A stretch of DNA of 64,000 nucleotides from positions 73,724,520-73,788,519 of the forward strand of contig JAKCOZ010000001.1 of NCBI GenBank assembly GCA_022605955.1, given 5' to 3'. This document shows, in pieces, positions 50,058 to 60,080 of the stretch. Origin of the DNA: Rallus limicola. Its lineage: Eukaryota; Chordata; Aves; Gruiformes; Rallidae. The notes beneath the pieces were generated by a model, which saw only the letters and a list, made by a program, of their open reading frames with translations, was not told the DNA's origin and did not search any database. Made by a program: the position numbers and the translations under genes. Position 1 is the first letter of the stretch, and the number at the start of each line of letters is the position of its first letter.

Positions 50058-50138
50058 AAGAAAAAAAAAAAAAAAAAGAAGGAAAAGAGGGGAAAAAAAA
50101 AAAAGGGGGGGGGAAGAAGGAAAAAAGAAAAGGAAAAA
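50058..50138. repeat. 81-nt uninterrupted purine tract
   Basis: Every base from 50058 to 50138 is A or G, including A runs of up to 17 and a G9 run at 50105-50113. The opposite strand is pure pyrimidine and explains the Phe/Pro/Ser-rich minus-strand frames. Tracts like this can form triplexes and pause polymerases. Confidence 0.97.
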
Positions 50139-50379
50139 CAGCACACAAGATTCTTTCTAATTTGAGGGACTCTTTTCCCCCACCCCCAAAAAATAACAAC
50201 GTTGCTTCATCTCCACATAGTCTTGTTTTCCTCCTCACCAAGCAGGGAGTAGAGCAAAGCTGTTGCACTCCTAGCAATATTTTTCTATAAAACATAAATT
50301 TTACACTTTGAAAAAAAAAAAAGGCTAATTTTACTGGTAATGAATACCAGTAATAACTTAATGAGTCACCACAGTACAC

Positions 50380-50720
50380 ACTTTAAGGAGGAGCTGGTGC
50401 TAATGCGTGAATAATTATTGACACAATTAAGTGCCCAACACTGGGCCTGTTAAACTGCTTCTGGCACGTGAGGGCTCCTTAATGGCTCCGCGGTATCCTA
50501 CAATGACCCTAAAAGGTTTTAAAGGGCAGAAAGCTCCCCTGTGCTACCACAAGGCATCCTCCAATCTCAAATCCGTTCCCTGCTAGATAACACTGAATTG
50601 CCGAGGATTTACATCCCATGTGGGGTTTCACCCTGTTGCTGGGCTGAATAATTAGCTATTTACAGATTCAGTAAACAGTAACCTCGCCCTTTGACCTGCC
50701 CTGGTATAGACTGTCTGGCC
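50380..50720. promoter_or_regulatory. Candidate conserved non-coding element
   Basis: Repeat-free block with GTGAATAATTATTGACACAATTAAGTG-type homeobox words at the left end (50408-50434, described in pieces), CACGTG-like CTTCTGGCACGTGAGG, CCTTAATGG, and TGAATAATTAGCTATTTACAG near the right. Motif density is clearly higher than in flanks. Function is inferred only. Confidence 0.3.
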
Positions 50721-52854
50721 CGTAACCCCACCAGGGGCTTCCACCGAACTAATGGTCGCTCTGTGAGCTGGAGTCGCTGCTGGAAGCCAGGCTGCTCCCT
50801 CCACACTGGTGGCTCCAAGAGCAGGACCCCAGTGTCACACCAGCCACTGAATCCTCATCTTAGTGGCCAGAGTGGGGGGAAATAATCTCCAGCTCACCTA
50901 TAAAACCTTGCTTGAAATCAAAAAAAGAGCACTTGGCACAAAAAAGAATGAAAGAAAAAAAAAAAACGCTGGGTGAAACATCTCCAAGCTGTTTCACCCC
51001 CCTGTACGCCTAAGTGACCTCTCGTCATGTGTGCACCCACCCCAAAATGCTCAAGCCCCTGTAGCTCCCCACTGCACACAGTCATCTTCTCTGTTTTACA
51101 CCCTGCATGTATGTACAGATGTCCCAACAAAACACAAACCAAATCTCGGCCCCAAGGTGCACACCACGCTTATCTCCAACAAGTCCAGCAAAATCTCTGG
51201 AGATATTTGCAAGGCAAATCATCAGGAAAGCTGTAAAAAAGTCACCTCTGGTGAACAACTCTCAACCGTATTTCCCAAGAAGAGCGTTTGTGTCCTCTGA
51301 ATGAACAGGGCTGTCTCTAAGTTAAAGCTCCCTGCCAAGACGCCTCATCAGTTAGCTGGAGCAACACATGCCCACACACAAAAATTGACCTTTTTTTCTG
51401 TTACCCTGAACTCCCCCTGACCTTCCCAAAGCTATTCCAGCACACACATAGGTCCATTAGATAGATGGACAGAGAGACAGATGGGCAAGCAGACAGACAG
51501 ATCACAATATTTTGTGTTAAAATCTGCACCAGTCCAAGTACTGTATCTACAGCCTTAACCCGGTCTGGGGTTAACAAGAGCACGTTTGAGCACATAACGC
51601 CATAGTTGCACACTGGCTGTGGAGGGATCCTCTGGGATAGAACAGCATAGCTGTCCCGGTCCTGCCAACACAAGGGTGGCACCAATGGGAGAGGCAGCAG
51701 CAGGAACAATTACAAGGGAGCGGATAATTAAGGGAGTTATAATCAAATTCTACATGCAGCTTCCCTATGAAGGATTGCGTGGCAAACAGCTGGCTACCCA
51801 CTACAGCGCACAGGTCTCCTGTGCTCTGGAGCTACTCCAAAGGACAGTGGTGGCACACCACACTGTGAGGGTGAAGGACAGACAGATAGGTTGGACAGAC
51901 AAAGCCCACAATGGGCAGTAGGAGAATCCTCCCTCCTCCTGCCCCCTCTTCCTATCTGCCCTTCGCAAAGCACTCGATTGTTCTGCGTGCTCACTGGTGA
52001 GTTGTAAAGGCAGACAGTACCATCTTTGCAGAATGCTACAGACACATGCACACTTTAAACCTGTGTGTGGTACTGTGTGTAACAAATGCACACAGAAAAC
52101 CTGACTGACCTGCAAAATACAAGTCCTGAATTAGAAACTAATGACTGACCACACTAACACTTCAGAAAGGAGGTATTTCTTCAAAAAATAAATGGCCTCA
52201 TTCCATTTATCTGATGTAAACACCAGCCCTTGCTCCTGACAGAAACCACAGGCCAACATCCAGCTAACTGGGGCCTCGAGCATAGCTATTGGTTGACCAT
52301 ATCCCAGGTGATGACACATTACCACTGCTGCAGTTCCAACAGAAGACAACCCGAGGTCCCTATCTGAAACACCAGAAATAAGTGTACATTGGGAAGAAGA
52401 TTGCCAGGACTCATAACAAGCTTCTGAAACTGAATGGTAAAGAAGCAAAGTTTTACTGGGGGCCATGGGAAGATGAGGAGGACTTCACAACAGCGTAACA
52501 GTTCTTGCATCTGTCCTGAGGGGACCAGCTCTCTTGCTTCCCCTTCAAGCATCAGGCATGCACTGGGTCCCCTCTGAGACTACACCTGGGGGCAGCAATC
52601 AGGGAAAAGACCCCCTGTTCCCTTCTACTTAGGAGCCAGGCACCTCCAAGTCTGGGTTTGATAGAAACCAAATTCCTTTAAATGATTTAGTGTCTATTAA
52701 GTTATGATCATAAAGGCAGCAAGTCAGAAATAAAACTAAGCACCTTCAAGATGTGGTCAGGAGATGGCCACAAATCATCTGCTTACCAAGAGAGATCCTA
52801 CAGTGCACTGCACAGTGGTGGTACAACACTTTTTCAGAAGAACTTTTGCTTGTC
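50721..52854. other. Non-coding DNA; degenerate GACA repeats
   Basis: GACAGA/GATAGA-type degenerate tetranucleotides occur at about 51460-51502 and again at 51878-51900. Many overlapping frames of 60-111 codons on both strands show no domain. No known repeat family was recognised. Confidence 0.5.

Positions 52855-52883
<29 letters not shown>
52855..52883. repeat. Poly-A run of 29
   Basis: Twenty-nine consecutive A. I looked upstream for a reversed or forward retrocopy and found none, and saw no target-site duplication. Treated as a simple homopolymer. Confidence 0.95.
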
Positions 52884-52885
<2 letters not shown>

Positions 52886-55800
52886 GCATGAGCTATTTGA
52901 GGAAAAAATCTGGGTGGGTTTTTTTTGTTATTGTTGTTCACAGGCAAAAAGTTAGGAAGGGGCAAGGCAGTAGTGGGTTTTGTCACTTGGAAATCAATGA
53001 GCTGCCAAGTAAGAATTTCACTTGTAGCTGTATCATGCCAGCTTAATGGTACCAGATTCTCCATAAACAGCTCTTGATCTTTCACCCCATCTCGCAGCAG
53101 AAGACAGATGCCCTGCAAACCCAGCTTGGGAGAGTTTGCGTAGCTGCATCAGACCAGGATTTCACCTCCACACTGCTCAGCTGCTGCGTGGCCAGCACCG
53201 CCAAGACCCAGCCCTAGGTAACTTCCAGGCCGCCCTTTCTTTTCTGTAACAAATCAAACGTGCAACAAAATATTGCCACATCCCATGAGTATATTGACAC
53301 AATTGGGACTTCAACCCCAATTTTGCTTTGCATTTTTCAAATGGCTTTATTTATCTTAAGATAAAGCGCATGTACTTTACCAATATGCTTAGGGCCTGAT
53401 CCAGAGGCTGGCCATATCAGGGAAGTGGAGTCAGAGAATATACTGGGCACTGGGTAGCCTGAGGACAGGGCCCCTCCTGAGGTGCTGACCTGTGGCTCAG
53501 CTGCAACAGGAGCCAGAGAACCCTGAGACACCTGCAGGGTTAGTCCCCCTAAAAAAAAAAAAGAGACGATGAAGTTGTTTTTTATGGCTTGCAGCACTAA
53601 ATGTTGTGTTTTTGAAGTCAGCTGGTGTGAAAACTGCAGGGAAAAGGAATCAAACTTTCGGCTGTTGGTCATAGGTTTTTATAACGTGGAGCAGAAAAAA
53701 CGAGACATTGTGTTTGCATTCTATTTCTGGGCCTTTTAAGCTGTAACAGCATGAGTGGTATTTGCATCAGGAGTTACCATATATCATTGCAAGCAACATA
53801 TGCATAGATGGAAAAAAGATGACGGCAGCAGCAGGTTCAGTGAAATCTCAGGATCTCTCTGTGATAGGGACCTGCTAAAGGTTTGGTTTTATTTAGCGTA
53901 GCTTAAAATGTCATTGGCATATGTGTTTCTCAATTAACACCAATTTAATACACTCCAGAAGTGTTCTATTCTGAGAGCAGGCTTCAGAGTTTACAAAGGA
54001 TCTAACCTGACATTTCAGCACAGGATATCCAGCCCCGTTTACAATCGGGAAAGCGCATTACGAAGGCTAGTTCTTTCTTTTTTTCCTTTGACATTGTGTA
54101 ACGTCCCCTCTAATGATAAATACAAAAGTCAGAAAATCCTAGCGAACGGTGCTGTAGTATGGAAATTATGAGTTCCTCCAACCTCTGTGAGTCACTCATA
54201 TCCCCAGATGAAATGGTGCCTCACAGCAAACACGGAGATTCAGCAAGAGGATGGCTGATTTTCCTTCTCAGTGCCCCACTGATGCCGTACATTTTGCCAA
54301 ACAACTTCTCAATTGAGAAACTGCAACTCACCAATAGAATAGGTTATAAATATATTTTTAAAAACAAAACAAACCCCAAACACAATGAGAAGTAGCCAAT
54401 AATCCTGAAAACCCTGGGCTTGCTGTCAAAAAACTGACAGGAGAAAGATTTACTGGTGATGGCTTCCTAAATGATAAATACAGATGTCCAACAGGATCCC
54501 AGAAACCAACTACTGAAAAGCTAAAGGATTATTTATTAACCAAAAGGATGAATAAAGAATATGCAAGTATAATTTCATATGAACTTTGCACAGACTATAT
54601 GAATGTCTACGATCTATTTAAAAAGAGCACCCGACATTATTAATATTGATTTTGGAATATACAATTCATTAGATGTAACGGGCTGTATCCAGCCCTGATG
54701 AAACCAGTAACGTCAGAGCTGAAAGAGGCAAATATCGCTCTTCAGATCTAGTGAAGTGTTTATTCTGAAATCAGTAACAACAGAACATACATTCAAAAAA
54801 CGTTGGAAAGAAAAGGTTAAAATCAAGCACTTCAAAGTTAGGAAATACTGGTATTCAACTTGCCCATTAATTATGTCCTGTTGTGTGTCCATCTTTTGCA
54901 CTGAAAAGGGAAAGATAGCCCATGTTCTTGCAGTTCCAAAGTGTATCACAGGGCATTCACACAAGAGTGCAGAAGTGTGATTGGAGGGGCAACCTGAATT
55001 TGGCCTTAATTGTCAATGTTTGGCTTTGCAATTTGCTTTAAACATTGTTTTCACATGAACTTTCCTCCTTTTCTAAGGGGGAGGAGGGAAGATAAAAGCT
55101 AAACACATTACACACAGCCACTGAAGCTTTCCAAATCACACCTCCCTGGCAAGTTTTACCTCTACCCCTCTGCCCAGAAGTTGTACCCCAAAGCTCAAAT
55201 GGTAAAGCTGGAGTCCGCAGAAAATAAGGTACGGTCTGGTCTGTAGCCAGGAGACCTCACCACTTTCACCCATTTCCCAGCTACATTGCTTGGGGAAACT
55301 CCAGCCAATGCCAGCCTATGGAGGCACAGGAAGAGGAGAAGGGGCATCCAGGAAGGAGGATGGCAGAGCACTTGTTGCCTGTCTTGCTGCAGCTGCTCTG
55401 GCAGGTCCTAGCTTGGTATGGGCTGCAGGAGTGTAGGTGGTATGGTACCTGCTGGGCTCAGGTCCTCTCAACACTCCCTGTTCAGTTGATGTCGTGACAC
55501 TGTGACATGCTTCCTAGACAACAGCAGTGAAAGTGAACTGGTGACTTTCATAGGCTTCTATCACTACCAGGCTTGAACAGAGCCTTGCTGCATGACAGAA
55601 TTGTGCTTCTGAAACCTGATTTGGTTGGGTTTTTTTTTACTAATACATTTTAAAGAATGCCAAAGACAGGGGAAACATTAATGCTTCTGGGATCAACGGG
55701 ATCTTTTAAAATTCACTAAGGCAATCTAAATGCAGGGGACTACCACTGTTCCTTGCCATAAATAATTTGGAAGAATCTTTCTTTGTAAAAACAGTCTCAC

Positions 55801-56204
55801 CTACACACTGTCTAGAGTGTGTGTGTTTGTATAAACCCATGTATATATAAACACATCCTTGAATGTACACAGTTGGAAAGACTTCATCCTGAGCATGACT
55901 TGCCAGGAAACCTGGAAAATTCTAATATATAATAAGTTAATATTTTAACAGATGTGCACATTCAAAATGAGAACTTAATCCTGAATTTGATCAGGAAGGC
56001 ACGTTGAAACCCGCTATAGGCAACACTGCAATTCAAAATCATTATCCAAGATATTTCTTCTTTAAATCAGAGGAAATATTGAACTTCTGATCCTTCAATT
56101 CCTAGTTCCAGTGCAAGCTAGAGTTTCTTGTATTGTTTTGGTCCTTTGAAAACTGAACTCTAGAGACAAAACTCACTCAACCAGACACCCATGGGGGCAA
56201 TTAT
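52884..56204. other. Non-coding DNA, nothing firm
   Basis: GCTTAGGGCCTGATCCAGAGG near 53388-53408 resembles the terminal word of an old bird/reptile repeat but is too short to claim. Short GT/TA-rich patch at 55817-55852. No gene was recognised. Confidence 0.55.
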
Positions 56205-56530
56205 ATTGCCTAATTTCAGGCACCTAACTGTTCGAAGTCAACAGAGGTTCCTTGCGTGGCTGCTCCAAAGCCCACTTCAGATGATCCTGTCTCTTTTGAC
56301 TGTACAGGTGGTTTTGACTCCCAATTTGGGCACCTAATTTAGATGAGGTAACAGTGTGTAATCATTTTTGTCCTCAAGCCCTACTGTAGCACACGCATAT
56401 ACATGCTAGTCAGCCACAAGCTAACTCAGTCCCAAATGAGTCTGATTTAAATTCAGGTTTTAGCTAAAAGTGGGCCTATGTAAGTGCAGATCTAGGTGCC
56501 CTCAAGCTCTAAGAATCTAAGATCCTATTC
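56205..56530. repeat. Possible ancient interspersed repeat
   Basis: CAGGCACCTAACTG near the left, GGGCACCTAATTTAGATGAGG in the middle and GATCTAGGTGCC near the right share the GGCACCTAA core in direct and inverted orientation. This resembles the CCTAAGTGC palindromic remnants at 9949-10004 and 14343-14365. Strongly diverged; assignment is tentative. Confidence 0.25.
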
Positions 56531-57082
56531 TGGATGCAAATTTCTCTGACCTACCTATAGCTTTAGATGGAAATTTGAGATTAGTCTTTTCTTAAAAGAA
56601 CCTATAATAAACCCATTGTCCAAAGGTTCCTTATTTATTTTATTCTAATAATATGGCAATGCTAACATCCTGATTTTTGTGCAGTTATTGTTACTGAACA
56701 GTTTTTACATTGTATTTCATAAGTGACAGAGAACTTTACAGAAGTACCAACACCCTGCCTGGTATTTGCATGTCACTCCCCATTAAAGTGATACCTCTCC
56801 CTCCTTCTCCTCCCACCCCAGCTCACAACACACAGTGGTGGGAAACTATGTCCTGTTAACAACTGCAAGGAAAACCCTACCAGTACCATGCAGTTACCAT
56901 CTTGAGCTAAGGGCAGGCTTCAGTGCAAGTTCTCCCTCTGTGCTGGGTGCACAGCACCTGGAAGGGTTAAGAGAGTGAGGAGAGCTTTCAGAAATACCTG
57001 GAAACAAGGATACCTGCAGGGCGTGCTCAGTTTGTTTTGAAGATGTGTTGTTCTAACACAGGGGTTCGCTGGTTGAATGTAT

Positions 57083-57200
57083 TGCTATTTGATATCCTGC
57101 TAAACGACTCTGTGGCTGGAGTTGTGTGTCAGATCAGCGAAGCCTTCAGTCAGTGAGGATGTTCACTTTGCTGATGATCAAATCCTGGGCTTGTCAGCAC
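57083..57200 (+). mobile_element. Probable upstream part of a CR1 LINE (RT motif)
   Basis: The plus strand here reads LFDILLND and then, in another phase, HFADDQILG. These resemble the LINE reverse-transcriptase block in which an ...F(I)ND segment precedes the catalytic FADD motif. The distance from FADD (about 57170) to the CR1 [11 protein letters not shown] segment (about 57525) is near what I expect in CR1 ORF2. If correct, the CR1 at 57470-58020 originally extended this far, and the DNA in between has been rearranged. The similarity is short and frame-broken, so chance is possible. Confidence 0.35.
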
Positions 57201-57386
57201 AGGCAAGCCCACACAACAGGTTGCGGTAGGACTGTACAGGGAACAAGCCCTGCTGCGTTCACCCCTCCAAGGCTGCCTGGGCAAGGGGCAGCTCCCTCAG
57301 CACCCCTGGGAACATGCTGCGCCCCACGGGGCATGCTCACTGCCTTTGCAGAGGAGAACAGAACACGGAAACTCATCTGCTGTAGG

Positions 57387-57457
57387 CTAAACATCCCCAG
57401 CTCCCTCAGCCACTCCACATATGATTTGCCCTCCAGCCCCTTCACCAGCCTGGTTGC
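57387..57457 (-). mobile_element. Inverted CR1 segment (hairpin left arm)
   Basis: These 71 bases are a minus-strand copy of CR1 positions also present on the plus strand at 57604-57674. I aligned the reverse complement by eye and find 65 of 71 bases identical without gaps. Both copies share the unusual word AATCATATG. That favours a local inverted duplication or template switch over two independent insertions. The match stops abruptly on the right at 57457/57458 and fades on the left at about 57386. Confidence 0.8.
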
Positions 57458-57469
57458 ACGATTGTGGAG

Positions 57470-58020
57470 CAGATGGGCGCTGCAGGGAGGTGACTGTGCC
57501 CCTGCACTCTGCATTGGTGAGGCCGCACCTCGAGTGCTGTGTCCAGTTCTGGGCTCCTCACCATAAGAAGGACATTGAGGTCCTCGAGCGAGTCCAGAGA
57601 AGGGCAACCAGGCTGGTGAAGGGGCTGGAGGGTGAATCATATGAGGAACGGCTGAGGGAGCTGGGAATGTTTAGTCTGGAGAAGAGAAGGCTGAGGGGAG
57701 ACCTTATCACCACCTACAACTACCTGAAGGGAGGTTGTAGAGAGGTGGGCAATGGTCTCTTCAGAAGACTAACAGGAGATAGGATGAGGGGAAATGGCAC
57801 AAAGCTGTGCCAGGGCAGGGTCAGATTAGATGTTAGGAAAAAAAATTTTCACTGAAAGAGTTGTTGGAACCTGGAACAGGCTGCCCAGGGAAGGGGTTGA
57901 GTCACCTTCCCTGGATGTGTTTAAAAAAAAAAAAAGTGTAGATGAAATACCTAGGGATATGGTTTAGCATAGGACAGGATTCAATGACCTTAAAGGTCTT
58001 TTCCAAGACTGTAATTCTGT
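57470..58020 (+). mobile_element. CR1 LINE 3' half with open ORF2 remnant
   Basis: Plus-strand CR1. The frame from about 57470 to 57855 is uninterrupted and encodes the C-terminal part of the CR1 ORF2 protein. Visible segments include [50 protein letters not shown] and [12 protein letters not shown]. After a short A-rich frameshift region (57839-57847) the 3' part continues with GGCTGCCCAGGGAAGGG and AATGACCTTAAAGGTCTTTTCC. It ends TGTAATTCTGTG, a decayed octamer tail. Twelve to thirteen A at about 57925-57937 interrupt the usual sequence. ORF2 normally encodes endonuclease plus reverse transcriptase for retrotransposition; this copy lacks nearly all of it and is dead. Confidence 0.93.
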
Positions 58021-59190
58021 GCTGCTTATTTCTGACTCTTTACAGTCCCTTCCTTGTGTGTTTGTCCATGTCTCCTTCAGGAAGCTTTGATTTATTTTAT
58101 TTTTTAAAGTCAGAAAACGGGTGCATAATATACCCTCCTCAAGTCAATGCCTAACCTTCTTCTATGAGGACAGGAGATAGAACTCCATCCTTCCAGTCTC
58201 TTCTGCACTCGACCACTGAAAGGGGACAAATTCTCCCAGAGCGCTTCACAAATCTCCCCTCTCTGTATGTAATTCAAACATGTTTCATGGTAGAAAATTT
58301 TGCCTCTCCAATACCTTGTCAAGACCCATTCTGAACTCTCATAACCGAGGCGCTCAAATGTTACCTTTGCTCATAATAAAACCGACTGCTCTTTGCTCCC
58401 CACCTCCTCACCGCAAAGGACTTTTCATCACATCCTAAAAAGTAACCACATCTTCCTAATGGCCTCCTGCGAGGGACTTTGTATTATACAAAGTATTTCA
58501 GCACTTAAATAAATCAGATCCCCAGTTGTTCCCAGACCACTATTTTGCCAGCTTTTCTTGAGAAGGAGGAAAAACCAACCTAATTAGTTCATCTTTGCAC
58601 AGTACTTTGAAGATGAAAAGTGCTATGCCTATTTAAACATTCTTACACCACCTGGTGTGTTGCTTTCAGTTCAGTCTCCCAAACTGATCCAGGATCCAAT
58701 GCCGGCCCTGGCAAGAACCATCCCAAAGGGCCCCAGCCACCACCCTTGCTTTCTGGGGTCGGGATGTTCCTCAGATGACATCACTCTCCGCACACACATC
58801 AATATCCTTCCCAGAAATAAAATAATAAAAATAAAAAATTCCCTCCAAATGTTAACTCTGTAGTTTGGTGGCATTTCGCAGACCTTTTTTATACAGACAC
58901 ACTGAAAACTCTCACCGGTGTGGGGATGGATCCTGAACCCTTTACCCATTTGCTCATCGATATTCACTTGCACTGGCAGTGCTGGAGGACCAGCTGACTG
59001 CTGGCATAGGGGACTCCAAGTGCAGAACCCACATGATTTTTGTAATTTTTTGCTGCTATGCAAACCAGCTGGAGAGTTACTAAAACACAACACAAGTAGC
59101 AACAACTTCTAATCAGTGCATCTCCTTGGGTCTGGAAGGGAGTTTGGTGAAGAAACAAGTCAGGCAGAGCAAGATCAGCTCTCTAATTTA
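58021..59190. other. Non-coding DNA, nothing firm
   Basis: AGTACTTTGAAGATGAAAAGTGCTATG near 58600-58627 resembles the 3' part of an old amniote SINE, but the match is short. The 144-codon minus frame at 58671-59105 has no recognisable domain. Confidence 0.5.
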
Positions 59191-60080
59191 CAACACAATG
59201 CATCAATTAAATAAATTAATCAAAGGACAATTAATATCTTGTACAGTAGCAGGAAACTTAGACCCCGCTTGTGCCACACATGCGATGGGTTTGGAAGCTG
59301 GCTAGACCCCATGTCGTGCGGTTTTTATTGCCGAGGAGCTGGTATTATTTCTCTCTCATCCGATGCCTTTGCTTTTTGTTTTCTGTTTTTATGCGAGGGT
59401 TGCGGTTGTTTCTATCCCATATGTCTCTAGTTTTGAGCCGCGTGGTTTGCCCCCTCTGTCTCTCATCATTGCTTTTGGCCCAGTTTCTTGACAGGAAATG
59501 CGAGATTTATTTTATCTGGCCTGAACTACATTGTTCCTTCCTGACTACTGGTGTTACTTCACTGCAAATAACAGGGCTTTGCGCTTACTGCCTGCGCAAG
59601 GTCAAAACCAGAGGGGAGCAGGCGTATTTAAGAGCTACAGTGAGAGAAGGGGATAGGGCTTGAGGGCAAGAAAAGAGCATAAAAGGCAGAAGGGAAGAAA
59701 TGGAAAGAGATTAGGATGTGATGTGGAAAGTTTTGTTGTGGAGGAGATCCCCCCGTTTTCCTCCAGCCAGCAATAAGCTGAACCACTGCTACAGAGTAAC
59801 TCCAGGGTACCGATTCAAGACAAGCTACTAACGTTATCAATTGAAGCGGGACGGTGCCAGGTAATTTACATCATAAATTCAAGACGACAAACAATTCCCA
59901 AATTGGTACAATTAATTTTTTAAAGCTTTGCTGAAGATTTTCAGCCTTTCGCTGGTCGCTCGGCAGAACAAGCAGCGCAGAAACGTGAAATACATTTGCA
60001 GTTCAGAGGACAAGCAGCTGAATATAAAGCAAACACACAAACACTGAAAGCCAAACATCAGTTTTTAAATTAAGTACCTT
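59191..60080. promoter_or_regulatory. Candidate conserved non-coding cluster
   Basis: Repeat-free. The left part (59200-59240) has four AATTAA/ATTAAT words within 40 bases plus TCAAAGGACAA (TCF- or SOX-like). The right part (59880-59950) has ACAATTAATTTTTTAAAG. The middle is more CpG-rich and gives a 130-codon plus frame at 59271-59663 (Cys/Leu/Phe-rich) without a recognisable domain. Regulatory nature is inference. Confidence 0.28.

Noticed and set aside
51460..51502. GACA/GATA repeats as a sex-linked satellite
   Set aside because: Too short and degenerate; ordinary tetranucleotide drift is sufficient.
52855..52883. A29 run as the tail of a processed pseudogene
   Set aside because: No gene-like sequence upstream in either orientation and no flanking target duplication.
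57421..57855. 144-codon open frame that looks like a real protein
   Set aside because: It encodes the C-terminal remnant of the CR1 LINE ORF2, not a host gene.
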